DNA of 64,000 nt, taken from Pseudomonas sp. Ga0074129. Its GTDB lineage: Bacteria > Pseudomonadota > Gammaproteobacteria > Pseudomonadales > Pseudomonadaceae. The stretch is from the NCBI GenBank assembly GCA_001465025.1, contig LNDO01000064.1:28707-92706 (forward strand), written 5' to 3'. Every line of letters begins with the position of its first letter. The first letter of the stretch is position 1. Made by a program: the position numbers and the translations under genes. Below are positions 45,134-53,578 of this stretch, one piece after another. A model generated the notes under the pieces. That model was given only the letters and a program-made list of their open reading frames with translations. It did not search any database and was not told the origin of the DNA.

Positions 45134-47338
45134 TTACTCGTGCTTGTCTTCCGCGTACTTGTTGAGCGAGATAACGCGGGTTTTACCGATGCGGTGGCGG
45201 TAGATCTCACGCAGGTACTTGATGGATTTCTTCACGCTCTCGCGCGACAGGCGAATGTCATTGATCGAGACGAACTTGCTCTGATCGTGAATCAGCTCGC
45301 GGTACTTTTTCTCATACATTGGCTTGATCGCGTACCAGTTGGTGTCGAGAATTTTCGCCGGGTTCTCGAACTCGTTGAGCATGGCGTCGACCCGGCTTTC
45401 ATCAAACTCTTCCTGCATGATGAAATCGAGAATGGCGTTATCCAGCGTCTCGTCGAAGCGGTGCGGATCGCGGGCGAAGCAGCGCTTGATGAACGCGACG
45501 ATCAGCGTCAGGAAGTCATCCGACAGGCACGGGCTCTTGGCGATCAGGGTGGTCAGCGACAGGTTGGCTGACGCGCCGATCACCAGCGCATAACGCTTGA
45601 GCGTGGTGTTAGGGAACAGGCTGTTGAGGTGGGTCTTCAGCCGGTTCAGGTCCATGTAGGACAGCTTGTAATCCTTGGGCAGCGAGACAATCGAGACCAC
45701 CGAAGAGCAATTCTTGAAGAAGTGCAAATCGCTCAGTTGCGCCGCGTCATAGCCGCTGGCTTTGTACTGCTGCAGCGCTTCGCGATAACGCTTGGATTCA
45801 ATCGGCAGCAGGCTGATGCCTTCGATGGCCTGGGTAACTTTGTTGAAGTGCGGCAGGTCGATGGAGCGGAAGAACAGGTCGTCGATATTCAGCCGTGTTG
45901 GTTCTTTTTCCAGCACGCGGAACTTGTCCAGCGCAGCGGCGCTTTGCTCTGGCACCACTGACTCGGCATAGGCCACGGCCACCGGGCCGGCGAGGCTCAT
46001 AAACAAGTCGTTGGCGTCCAGGCGAATGGTTTCACCAATGTCGATGCCGGCGCGGCGGAAGTAGTTCTGGTCGTAGTCAGTGGTCACTGCTTGAGCGGTG
46101 AGGATGTTGAAGATTTGCTGGGAGATGTACTGGTTGGCGTGGCGCTCCATGGCGTTGACGTCGATGTTCTGGATATTGCCGTCATCGCTCTCTTCGGCGT
46201 AACGCATGATGTCGTTGGAGATCAGCATCATGGCGTTCCATGGGCGGATGCGGCGCATCACGCTCTCTTCGCTGTTCTCTTCATTGTCAAAGTTGTAGGA
46301 GAAGTCCCACTCTTCCGCGAGGTACTTGCACAGCAAGCGGCCGGCGTTGATGTGCAGCGCCTCGGACATTTCACTGCGGCGGTCGGAGATGTTCGGCAGG
46401 ATACAAATGCCGCTGGTGAAGATCGGCTCGAAGACAAAGCTGTGGTCACGGTTCTCCGGGCTTTCGTCGAAGTTCTTGGTGTCGAAGGTCTTGCTCATAT
46501 AAGCAAATTGCTGGGCCAGGCCAAACTCCGAGGCCATGCCCGAGCCGGTGCCGCCGCCAGCGCTGAAGATGTAGAAGTACAACCGCGACTGGTTGGCTTT
46601 GATGCCGCACGAGTCGATCAGGTAGCTGTGGATAAACTTCCAGTCTTCGTTGGTAAAGCGCTGGGTGTCTTTGTTCAGGATGATCTTGGCCAGGTACTGA
46701 CCCAGAATTGGCGCGTTACCCGCACCGCCAGCATGCACCTCGGAGAGGTCCATGATCTTCATCTTGCTGTAGTCGCTCAGGAAGCCGCTGGTTTCGCCCT
46801 TGCGCGAGAAGCGGATACGCCCCTCGATGTCTTTGTCCAGGTCGCCGAGCATAACCAACGGCTCGATCAGGAATACTGGCTTGCTGTCTTTGCTAGGTGC
46901 ACGCAGCAGGTTGCTGCGGATCCAGCGCGTGGGACGGAAGTCTTGCTCGGTGACGGTTTTATCTTCGTTCTTGAATTCACTCAGGTAGAACTGCCGAGCG
47001 TTGTAGACCAGCGAGGCGACATCGAGGGCGATGTTCGAGCCGCAGCGGCCTAGGCCGATCAAGCACACCGAGGGGAAATGCTGTACGCGCCGGTCGTGTT
47101 CCTCGTCATGCGGCGCGGGTGGGAACACCAGGCTACGCAAACCGTCGAGGTTGTCGAGGATGCGATCAATGTCGCGCTCGGTGAAGTACATGTACTGCTC
47201 ACCGCTGCCGTCGACGTGCACCGGCACCAGTGGGGCGGGTGGCGGTAAGGGTTCAAGCGGTGGAAGTAAGGTGTCAGCCAAGTCAGCCAGAGTGGCTTCA
47301 GTCGCGAGTGGGGTCACAGCTTCTTTTTTTGTTTTCAT
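45134..47338 (-). CDS. Tubulin/FtsZ-superfamily protein (tubulin-like domain, PF13809 type)
   Basis: 734 residues, much longer than FtsZ. Residues 24-38 are a proline-rich linker. The GTPase fold is visible in order: T1 loop VCLIGLGRCGSNIALDV (91-107); T3-like HAGGAGNAPILGQYLAK (202-218); T4 tubulin signature SAGGGTGSGMASEFG (259-273), the diagnostic G-G-G-T-G-S-G; T6 with the guanine-recognising Asn in LISNDIMRYAEE (372-383); and a T7-like RLDANDLF (439-446), keeping the two Asp spaced as in FtsZ NxDFAD, with Arg in place of the Asn. Residues about 460-734 are an unassigned helical C-terminal part. No signal peptide or membrane helix. I chose the ATG at 47338. It is a lone gene. Function unknown; GTP-driven polymerisation is plausible, not shown. 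Confidence 0.9.
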   Translation of the reverse strand: MKTKKEAVTPLATEATLADLADTLLPPLEPLPPPAPLVPVHVDGSGEQYMYFTERDIDRILDNLDGLRSLVFPPAPHDEEHDRRVQHFPSVCLIGLGRCGSNIALDVASLVYNARQFYLSEFKNEDKTVTEQDFRPTRWIRSNLLRAPSKDSKPVFLIEPLVMLGDLDKDIEGRIRFSRKGETSGFLSDYSKMKIMDLSEVHAGGAGNAPILGQYLAKIILNKDTQRFTNEDWKFIHSYLIDSCGIKANQSRLYFYIFSAGGGTGSGMASEFGLAQQFAYMSKTFDTKNFDESPENRDHSFVFEPIFTSGICILPNISDRRSEMSEALHINAGRLLCKYLAEEWDFSYNFDNEENSEESVMRRIRPWNAMMLISNDIMRYAEESDDGNIQNIDVNAMERHANQYISQQIFNILTAQAVTTDYDQNYFRRAGIDIGETIRLDANDLFMSLAGPVAVAYAESVVPEQSAAALDKFRVLEKEPTRLNIDDLFFRSIDLPHFNKVTQAIEGISLLPIESKRYREALQQYKASGYDAAQLSDLHFFKNCSSVVSIVSLPKDYKLSYMDLNRLKTHLNSLFPNTTLKRYALVIGASANLSLTTLIAKSPCLSDDFLTLIVAFIKRCFARDPHRFDETLDNAILDFIMQEEFDESRVDAMLNEFENPAKILDTNWYAIKPMYEKKYRELIHDQSKFVSINDIRLSRESVKKSIKYLREIYRHRIGKTRVISLNKYAEDKHE

Positions 47339-47648
47339 ATCCAGACATCCAGCAGCTGACGAGAGGGGGCGGGCAATTGGCCACATTGCACTCAACTGCC
47401 TTGTTTGTAGCATGAAAAACAGAAAATCTCGCTGTTTGATCGGGTTTAACTGTATTGACTTGGCAGGTTTTTTAGCAGGCTGTTGTGTCGCGTGGCTCGG
47501 CGCGGTAGTCGATTACTCGGCATACACACTACAAATAGTCACAGACAGCCCTTGTCAGAGGCTCTAGATTGCCCTCCAGCGTGCTGGTTTAGCTTTTTGA
47601 CCAGGCGCCGGTAGCGTGCCCTAATAACAACAATCAGAGATCAATTCC
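47339..47648. other. Intergenic gap between the tubulin-like gene and the MFS gene
   Basis: 310 bases with no credible open frame. A sigma-70-like promoter for the MFS gene is TTGACC (47597-47602), an 18-base spacer, and CTAATA (47621-47626), 23 bases before its ATG. The promoter of the tubulin-like gene should lie in the left part; no clear elements were found. Confidence 0.5.
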
Positions 47649-48977
47649 ATGCAGCAGTCCCTCCAAGCGGCGAATGCCTGGCGCATTTTGTTTCTGCTTT
47701 TCCTGGCCAACATGTTCAATTTCTTTGATCGCACCATTCCGGCGATCATCATTGAGCCGATTCGGATGGAATGGAGCCTCAGCGACTTGCAGCTGGGCTT
47801 GATCGGCACGGCCTTCACCATCGTTTACGCCATTGCCGGTGTGCCGCTGGGGCGCATGGCAGACACCGGTTCGCGGCGCAAGATCATGGGTTGGGGCCTG
47901 ACCGTGTGGAGTGGCCTGACGGCGGTGAACGGCCTGGCCTGGAACTTCTGGAGCTTCCTGCTGATCCGCATGGGCGTGGGCATTGGCGAGGCCAGTTATG
48001 CGCCAGCGGCCAATTCCTTGATTGGTGACCTGTTCCCTGCGCACAAACGCGCACGCGCCATGGGCCTTTTTATGCTGGGCCTGCCCATTGGTTTGCTGCT
48101 GGCGTTTTTCACCATCGGGGCGATGGTTGAAGCCTTCGACAGCTGGCGCGCGCCGTTCTTTATCGCAGCCGTGCCGGGTTTGATTCTGGCGGTGTTTATC
48201 TTTTTTATAAAAGAGCCCAAGCGTGGTGCGGCCGAGCAGGTGCAGTCGAGCACTGAAGCCGTTGAGAAACCGCTGCGCAAGGTCATGGCCATTCGCACCT
48301 TCTGGTGGCTGGTGATGGCGGGTTTAGCGTTCAACTTTGCTACCTACGCGTGCAACTCATTTATGGTGCCAATGCTGCAGCGCTACTTTCTGCTGCCGCT
48401 GGAGCAGGCTGCAATGGCCACGGGCGTGATCGTTGGCTTGACCGGTTTGGTGGGGCTGACGCTGGGCGGCTGGTTGGCCGATAAGATTCACCAGCGCTGG
48501 GCGACAGGCCGTCTGGTCTTTGCTGCCGTCAGCATGTTGATCGCGGCGTTGGCCACCGGCTATGCCTTGCTGGCTGGACGCGTTGAAGTCGCCGTGTTTG
48601 TCGCGCTGTTCAGCATCGGCTGGCTGTTTGCTTACAACTTCTACACCTGCGTTTACACCGCGATTCAGGATGTGATTGAGCCGCGCCTGCGCGCCACGGC
48701 CATGGCGTTGTTCTTTGCCGGCCTGTACCTGCTGGGTGGTGGCCTTGGCCCATTGGCGGTGGGCATGCTGTCGGATCATTACTCCAACGCGGCCATGCTG
48801 GCGGCGGGTGCCAGTGAAATGAATGAAACCTTCAAGGCTGTTGGCCTGCACAATGCCATGTACCTGATTCCAGTGGCGCTGCTGGTGACCATGGTGGCCT
48901 TGCTGCAAGCGTCGCGCTGCTTTGTCAGTGATGCCGCCACCATGCAGCAAGGCATGCAGGCGCGCTCTGGTAGCTAA
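47649..48977 (+). CDS. MFS transporter, spinster-like
   Basis: 442 residues with twelve hydrophobic segments. The opening LFLLFLANMFNFFDRTIPAIIIEPIRMEWSLSD, the loop-2/3 motif GVPLGRMADTGSRRKIMGWG and LIRMGVGIGEASYAPAANSLIGDLFP place it with the spinster-like MFS proteins, which carry lysophospholipids, sphingolipids or organic anions. The second half repeats the signature weakly (GGWLADKIHQRWATGRLVF). Substrate unknown. A promoter is visible upstream and a strong terminator follows, so it is a single-gene unit. The ribosome site (CAGAGA) is modest. Confidence 0.9.
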   Translation: MQQSLQAANAWRILFLLFLANMFNFFDRTIPAIIIEPIRMEWSLSDLQLGLIGTAFTIVYAIAGVPLGRMADTGSRRKIMGWGLTVWSGLTAVNGLAWNFWSFLLIRMGVGIGEASYAPAANSLIGDLFPAHKRARAMGLFMLGLPIGLLLAFFTIGAMVEAFDSWRAPFFIAAVPGLILAVFIFFIKEPKRGAAEQVQSSTEAVEKPLRKVMAIRTFWWLVMAGLAFNFATYACNSFMVPMLQRYFLLPLEQAAMATGVIVGLTGLVGLTLGGWLADKIHQRWATGRLVFAAVSMLIAALATGYALLAGRVEVAVFVALFSIGWLFAYNFYTCVYTAIQDVIEPRLRATAMALFFAGLYLLGGGLGPLAVGMLSDHYSNAAMLAAGASEMNETFKAVGLHNAMYLIPVALLVTMVALLQASRCFVSDAATMQQGMQARSGS

Positions 48978-48991
48978 GTCAGGCTAAAAAG

Positions 48992-49026
48992 AAAAGGGGC
49001 TGGGTTTGATAAACCCAGCCCCTTTT
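48992..49026. terminator. Bidirectional terminator between the MFS gene and rapA
   Basis: AAAAGGGGCTGGGTTT pairs perfectly with the opposite 16 bases around a 3-base loop, with a T-run on the right and an A-run on the left. It serves both convergent genes. Confidence 0.95.
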
Positions 49027-49087
49027 TTATGGCCGTAGGTCGCGTCAGCGAGTGCCAAACATCACGACACGCTGTAGCGCGTGGTGT

Positions 49088-51931
49088 TTAGCCGGCCACC
49101 AGCACACGAATGGCTTCCAGGCGCAGTGCCGCTTTGTCGAGCATGGCCAGGCCTTGCTCGCGCTGCCTGCGCAGGGCGTTCAGTTCGCTGTCGCGCACGC
49201 TTGGGTTGACCGCTTGCAAGGCAATCAGGCGCGCCAGCTCCTCTTCAGTTTCCGCCGCCAGTCGGCGCTTGGCTTCTTCCACGCGCTCAATATGGCGCGT
49301 GCCGACTTTGCTTTCGCCAGCATTGATCAGCGGGCCAAGGCTGTCGCGTTGCGCTTGCACAAACTTGTTGGCGCTGGCGCGTGGCACGGTTTCCAGCTGC
49401 TCGTTGAGTTTTTCAAACGAAACTTTGCTGGCCAGGTCGTTGCCGTTGGCGTCGAGCAGGCAGCGCAGGGCGATGGGCGGCAAATAGCGGCCCAGTTGCA
49501 GGGCGCGCGGCGCTACGACTTCGCTGACGTAGAGCAGTTCCAGCAACACGGTGCCAGGCTTGAGCGCTTTGTTTTTGATCAGCGCGACGCCGGTGTTGCC
49601 CATCGAGCCTGAGCGCACCAGGTCCATGCCACCTTGCACCATGGGGTGTTCCCACGTGAGGAACTGCATGTCCTCACGGGCCAGGGCCATCTCGCGGTCA
49701 TAGGTGATGGTTACACCTTCGTCGTCACCGAGCGGGAAACTGGCGTCCAGCATTTTTTCGCTGGGGCGCAGAATCAAGGCGTTGTCGGAATGGTCTTCGC
49801 TGTCGATGCCAAAGGCGTCGAACAGTTGCTCCATGTAGATCGGCAAGGCGAACTGGTCGTCCTGCTCAAGAATAGCCTCGACCAGTGCTTCGCCTTCGCC
49901 GGCACCGCCGGAGTTGAGTTCCAGCAGGCGGTCGCGGCCGGCGTGCAGTTCACCTTCCAGGCGAATGCGCTCGGCTTTGGCTTCATCGACCAACGACTGC
50001 CATTCGCCGTCGTCGCCGCTTTCCAGCAGCGGTAGCAGGCGACTGCCGAACTGATGCTGCAAGGCGTTGCCGGTTGGGCAGGTGGCGAGGAAGGCATTCA
50101 GCGCTTGGTGATACCACTGGAACAGGCGCTCCTGCGGGCTGTTTTCCAGGTACGGCACGTGCAGTTGAATGCGGTGCTTCTGACCGATACGGTCGAGACG
50201 GCCGATGCGCTGCTCGAGCAGGTCGGGGTGAGCCGGCAGGTCGAACAACACCAGATGATGGGCGAACTGGAAGTTGCGACCTTCCGAGCCGATTTCCGAA
50301 CAGACCAGTACCTGCGCGCCGAACTCTTCATCGGCGAAGTAGGCCGCCGCGCGGTCGCGTTCGAGAATGCTCATACCTTCATGGAACACCGTGGCAGGGA
50401 TGCCCTTGCGCACACGCAGGGCGTCTTCCAGGTCCATGGCGGTTTCGGCGTGGGCGCAGATCACCAGCACTTTGAATTTTTTCAGCATCTTCAGTGTGTC
50501 GATCAGCCATTCAACGCGCGGGTCAAATTTCCACCAGCGTTGCTCATCATCCACATCCGGCTGTGCCTGGTAGCTGACTTCCGGGTACAGGTCGGCATGC
50601 TCGCCCAGCGGCAGCTCCATGTACTCGTCGGGGTTTGCCAGCGGGTAGGGGTGCAGTTCGCGATCAGGAAAGCCCTTGACCGCTGCGCGGGTGTTACGGA
50701 ACAGCAGGCGGCCGGTGCCGTGGCGGTCGAGCAATTCACGCACCAGGCGCGCCGAGGCTTCGCTGTCGCCAGCATTGACAGCGGCCAATAGCTCTTCGCC
50801 GCCTTCACCGAGGAAGTCATGAATGGTCTTGTGCGCCGCATCTGACAGGCGGCCTTGGTCGAGCAGTTCCTGCACGGCTTCGGCGATCGGCTTGTAGTGC
50901 TCGCTTTCGGCGCGGAAGGCGGCCAGGTCATGGAAGCGATTGGGGTCCAGCAAGCGCAAACGGGCGAAGTGGCTGTCTTGGCCGAGCTGTTCCGGGGTGG
51001 CGGTAAGCAGCAGGACGCCGGGAATCACTTGCGCCAGTTGTTCAACCAGCGCGTATTCAGGGCTGGCGTGTTCCGGGTGCCAGACCAGATGGTGCGCTTC
51101 ATCGACCACCATCAGGTCCCAGTCCGCGGCAAACAGCGCGTCCTGGGCTTTTTCGTCTTCACACAGCCATTCCAGGGCCACGAGGGCCAACTGGCAGTCT
51201 TCAAACGGGTTGCTGGCGTCGCTTTCGATAAAGCGTTCTTCGTCGAACAGCGCGACATCCAGGTTGAAGCGTCGGCGCATTTCCACCAGCCATTGGTGCT
51301 GCAGGTTTTCCGGCACCAGAATCAGCACGCGGCTGGCGCGGCCGGAGAGCAGTTGGCGGTGGATCACCAAGCCGGCTTCGATGGTTTTACCCAAACCCAC
51401 TTCGTCGGCCAGCAATACGCGCGGGGCGATACGGTCAGCCACTTCGCGGGCGATATGCAGTTGGTGGGCGATTGGTTGCGCCCGCACGCCGCCCAGGCCC
51501 CACAGCGTGGATTGCAACTGGCGGCTGGTGTAATCGAGGGTGTGGTAGCGCAGGGCAAACCAGGGCAGCGGGTCGATCTGCCCGGCGAATAAACGGTCAC
51601 TGGCCAGGCGGAACTGGATAAAGTTCGACAGCTGAGTCTCGGGCAGGGTGACGCTTTCGTGCTGCGCATTGAGGCCGTGATAGACGAGCAGACCGTCGAT
51701 GTCATCGACTTCTTGCACGGTCATTTTCCAGCCTTCGAAATGGGTGATTTCATCACCCGGCGAGAAGCGCACACGCGTTAAGGGTGCGTTGCGCATGGCG
51801 TACTGGCGGGTTTCGCCAGTGGCCGGGTAGAGCACGGTGAGCATGCGCCCGTCTTGCATCAGAACGGTACCCAAACCCAGCTCCGCTTCGCTGTCACTGA
51901 TCCAGCGTTGCCCCGGTTCATACTGCGCCAT
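49088..51931 (-). CDS. rapA: RNA polymerase-associated protein RapA (HepA)
   Basis: 947 residues. SWI2/SNF2-type ATPase that binds RNA polymerase and recycles stalled core enzyme. Seen: N-terminal Tudor-like domains with [20 protein letters not shown]; Walker [16 protein letters not shown] near residue 177; Walker [13 protein letters not shown] near 277; helicase motifs [45 protein letters not shown] (motifs V-VI), and a C-terminal RapA-specific part. CAGGAGACAAG precedes the ATG. In Pseudomonas it is a single-gene unit; here the bidirectional terminator lies 62 bases downstream. Confidence 0.97.
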   Translation of the reverse strand: MAQYEPGQRWISDSEAELGLGTVLMQDGRMLTVLYPATGETRQYAMRNAPLTRVRFSPGDEITHFEGWKMTVQEVDDIDGLLVYHGLNAQHESVTLPETQLSNFIQFRLASDRLFAGQIDPLPWFALRYHTLDYTSRQLQSTLWGLGGVRAQPIAHQLHIAREVADRIAPRVLLADEVGLGKTIEAGLVIHRQLLSGRASRVLILVPENLQHQWLVEMRRRFNLDVALFDEERFIESDASNPFEDCQLALVALEWLCEDEKAQDALFAADWDLMVVDEAHHLVWHPEHASPEYALVEQLAQVIPGVLLLTATPEQLGQDSHFARLRLLDPNRFHDLAAFRAESEHYKPIAEAVQELLDQGRLSDAAHKTIHDFLGEGGEELLAAVNAGDSEASARLVRELLDRHGTGRLLFRNTRAAVKGFPDRELHPYPLANPDEYMELPLGEHADLYPEVSYQAQPDVDDEQRWWKFDPRVEWLIDTLKMLKKFKVLVICAHAETAMDLEDALRVRKGIPATVFHEGMSILERDRAAAYFADEEFGAQVLVCSEIGSEGRNFQFAHHLVLFDLPAHPDLLEQRIGRLDRIGQKHRIQLHVPYLENSPQERLFQWYHQALNAFLATCPTGNALQHQFGSRLLPLLESGDDGEWQSLVDEAKAERIRLEGELHAGRDRLLELNSGGAGEGEALVEAILEQDDQFALPIYMEQLFDAFGIDSEDHSDNALILRPSEKMLDASFPLGDDEGVTITYDREMALAREDMQFLTWEHPMVQGGMDLVRSGSMGNTGVALIKNKALKPGTVLLELLYVSEVVAPRALQLGRYLPPIALRCLLDANGNDLASKVSFEKLNEQLETVPRASANKFVQAQRDSLGPLINAGESKVGTRHIERVEEAKRRLAAETEEELARLIALQAVNPSVRDSELNALRRQREQGLAMLDKAALRLEAIRVLVAG

Positions 51932-52104
51932 GCTTGTCTCCTGCGTAAAAAAGCCGACTATGGTAACGGAACGCGGGGCTCAGGCCCAAGGCGCAATCAG
52001 CTATAGCGGCACTTTATGTAAGTTGAATGCTCAAAAGTGTAGCGAGGCACTGTTCAAGTCGAGGCATGCCTGGCCGACAGTCTGACCAAAGGAGGGTGAT
52101 GCAG

Positions 52105-52404
52105 ATGCTGCCGCCGATACCCCATAGCTTGGCCCCCGTGACCACTCAGCATGATGCGGTCAAGCCGCGCCCGGAAATTCCGCCGGTCACCCCGAGCGCT
52201 GAAAGCGCCAAGGAAAGTGGTGTGAGTCTCGATAAGCGCCATCCGCAAGAATCGCAATTGCTCTTGCGTGAGGAGCAGCGTCGGCGCCAGCGTCGCCACG
52301 GCTATAGCCCGGAAGAGTTGGCTGAAGGCGAGGTGCATGAGGCCGATCAAGCGCTGCTCGACGAATTACCGCGCCAAGGCCTGTGGGTGGATGTGGAAGT
52401 GTGA
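52105..52404 (+). CDS. Small conserved Pseudomonas protein, function unknown
   Basis: 99 residues, or 101 if the ATG at 52099 is used. A perfect AGGAGG lies 9 bases before the chosen ATG and 3 before the other. Proline-rich start (MLPPIPHSLAPV...KPRPEIPPVTPS), then a charged helix QESQLLLREEQRRRQRRHGYSPEELAEGEVHEADQALLDELPRQGLWVDVEV. Similar small proteins in Pseudomonas are sometimes labelled aspartate-semialdehyde dehydrogenase by transfer error; nothing here supports that. It lies between rapA (divergent) and alkB-like, 47 bases upstream of the latter. Function not offered. Confidence 0.7.
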   Translation: MLPPIPHSLAPVTTQHDAVKPRPEIPPVTPSAESAKESGVSLDKRHPQESQLLLREEQRRRQRRHGYSPEELAEGEVHEADQALLDELPRQGLWVDVEV

Positions 52405-52451
52405 GGCGTGCTCGCGGCACACTGCGCGCAGAATCTTGATGAGTCGCAACT

Positions 52452-53054
52452 GTGGATCTATTCGCCGAAAGCCCTTTGCAGCTACCCAATGCCGACCTGC
52501 AGTTGCTGTCGCACTGGCAGCAGGCGTATGTGGCAGATCAGTGGCTTGAGCAGCTGACGCAGCAAACGCCCTGGCAGCAGCCGCAGGTACGTATTTACGG
52601 CCGGCATGTGGCGGTGCCACGTCTGGTGGCTTGGTATGGCGATGCCGAGGCCAGCTATCGCTATTCAGGCTTGACCCATCAACCGTTGCCCTGGACGCCG
52701 CTGCTGGCGCAGATTCGCGCGCAGGTGGAGCAGGCGGCGGGGCAGCCGCTTAACGGTGTGCTGCTCAACTATTACCGTGACGGTCAGGACTCCATGGGCT
52801 GGCACAGTGACGATGAAGCCGAGTTGGGCGCGAATCCGCTTATTGCCTCACTCAACCTGGGCGGTACACGCCGCTTCGACCTGCGCCGCAAAGGCCATAA
52901 CCGCATCGAGCATTCGCTGCATCTGCAACACGGATCGCTGCTGGTCATGCGCGGGCCAACCCAGCATCATTGGCAGCACCAAGTGGCGAAGACGCGCACA
53001 CCCTGCGCGCCGCGCCTTAATCTGACCTTCCGTTTGATCAAGCCAAGCCCATGA
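52452..53054 (+). CDS. AlkB-family 2-oxoglutarate/Fe(II)-dependent dioxygenase
   Basis: 200 residues, GTG start. AlkB enzymes remove alkyl groups from DNA or RNA bases by oxidation. Seen: NYYRDGQDSMGWHSDDEAELG with the iron ligands His and Asp (H-x-D), SLNLGGTRRFDLRRK, LLVMRGPTQHHWQHQV with the third ligand His, and RLNLTFRLI with the 2-oxoglutarate-binding Arg residues. It lacks an adjacent ada/aidB. The final codons overlap the next small gene by ATGA, so they are translationally coupled. It most resembles the short ALKBH2-like bacterial proteins. Confidence 0.92.
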   Translation: MDLFAESPLQLPNADLQLLSHWQQAYVADQWLEQLTQQTPWQQPQVRIYGRHVAVPRLVAWYGDAEASYRYSGLTHQPLPWTPLLAQIRAQVEQAAGQPLNGVLLNYYRDGQDSMGWHSDDEAELGANPLIASLNLGGTRRFDLRRKGHNRIEHSLHLQHGSLLVMRGPTQHHWQHQVAKTRTPCAPRLNLTFRLIKPSP

Positions 53055-53212
53055 GCCAAGACGACAAGCTGATTGATTTCGCCGCCGAGCGTGATAAGCG
53101 CATCCACGACCTGCACGATAAAAAGCTCAACGACATGCGTGATGCTTTTGCCCAGGCGTTCCCCATGCCAAAAGCCAAGAAGAAGCCCAAGGGCAAACCC
53201 AAAAAGCCCTGA
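53051..53212 (+). CDS. 53-residue protein with a Lys-rich tail
   Basis: ATG at 53051 overlaps the alkB-like stop; the frame ends at 53212. The protein has a helical, acidic N-terminal part (MSQDDKLIDFAAERDKRIHDLHDKKLNDM) and a basic C terminus in which Lys and Pro alternate (PKAKKKPKGKPKKP). Its position, overlap and codon use argue that it is translated. It could bind nucleic acid through the tail, which would fit a partner of AlkB, but this is inference. Not recognised as a named family. Confidence 0.65.
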   Translation: MSQDDKLIDFAAERDKRIHDLHDKKLNDMRDAFAQAFPMPKAKKKPKGKPKKP

Positions 53213-53237
53213 TTCGTCGCTGCAACTGGCTGGTTTT

Positions 53238-53251
53238 TTGATCTGGATCAG
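53238..53251 (+). promoter_or_regulatory. Upstream ANR/FNR-type box
   Basis: TTGATCTGGATCAG: one base from the palindrome TTGAT-N4-ATCAA bound by ANR/FNR. It lies 51 bases upstream of a perfect copy. Confidence 0.75.
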
Positions 53252-53288
53252 TTAAGCGGCGCATACGCGATTCCCAGCGGGCTGGCTG

Positions 53289-53302
53289 TTGATCTGGATC
53301 AA
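53289..53302 (+). promoter_or_regulatory. ANR/FNR box of the ccoM promoter
   Basis: TTGATCTGGATCAA is a perfect ANR/FNR box centred at about 53295. TAACTT at 53324-53329 sits at the right distance to be the -10 of a class II activated promoter, with transcription starting near 53337. Oxygen-limited induction of the following gene is expected. Confidence 0.88.
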
Positions 53303-53367
53303 GAGTGCTCGGATCTGCCCTGCTAACTTGAAGCCATACCCACACAGGCTTCACGCAGGAGGCAACC

Positions 53368-53484
53368 ATGTTTATCGATGTCGTAGTTCTCGCCGGTATC
53401 GGCACCGTCGGCCTGATGGTCGCCTTCTTCGCTGGTGTCGGTTATTTCATCTGGCAGGATTCGCACAAGCGCAAGCAGGGCTGA
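53368..53484 (+). CDS. ccoM: CcoM-like small subunit of cbb3 cytochrome c oxidase
   Basis: 38 residues: MFIDVVVLAGIGTVGLMVAF followed by FAGVGYFIWQDSHKRKQG. It has a single transmembrane helix with a positive C-terminal end. It closely matches the CcoM subunit, the extra single-helix protein seen in the cbb3-1 oxidase structure of P. stutzeri, as I recall it. CAGGAGG lies at correct distance. The perfect ANR box upstream and a terminator downstream make it an independent, oxygen-regulated unit. The main ccoNOQP genes are not in the window. Confidence 0.88.
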   Translation: MFIDVVVLAGIGTVGLMVAFFAGVGYFIWQDSHKRKQG

Positions 53485-53514
53485 TTCTGCTGTCAGGGGC
53501 ACGCAAGGCAATTT

Positions 53515-53538
53515 GGGCGACTTCGGTCGCCCTTTTTT
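53515..53538 (+). terminator. Rho-independent terminator of ccoM
   Basis: GGGCGAC, a TTCG tetraloop, GTCGCCC, then TTTTTT; 30 bases after the stop codon. Confidence 0.95.
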
Positions 53539-53578
53539 ATGGCTGAACTGATAGGCCGACTTTAAGGGATTCCAGTCC

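Noticed and set aside
46091-47053. A 320-codon plus-strand open frame opposite the tubulin-like gene
   Set aside because: The minus-strand frame carries GGGTGSG and the other tubulin loops; the plus frame has no recognisable domain.
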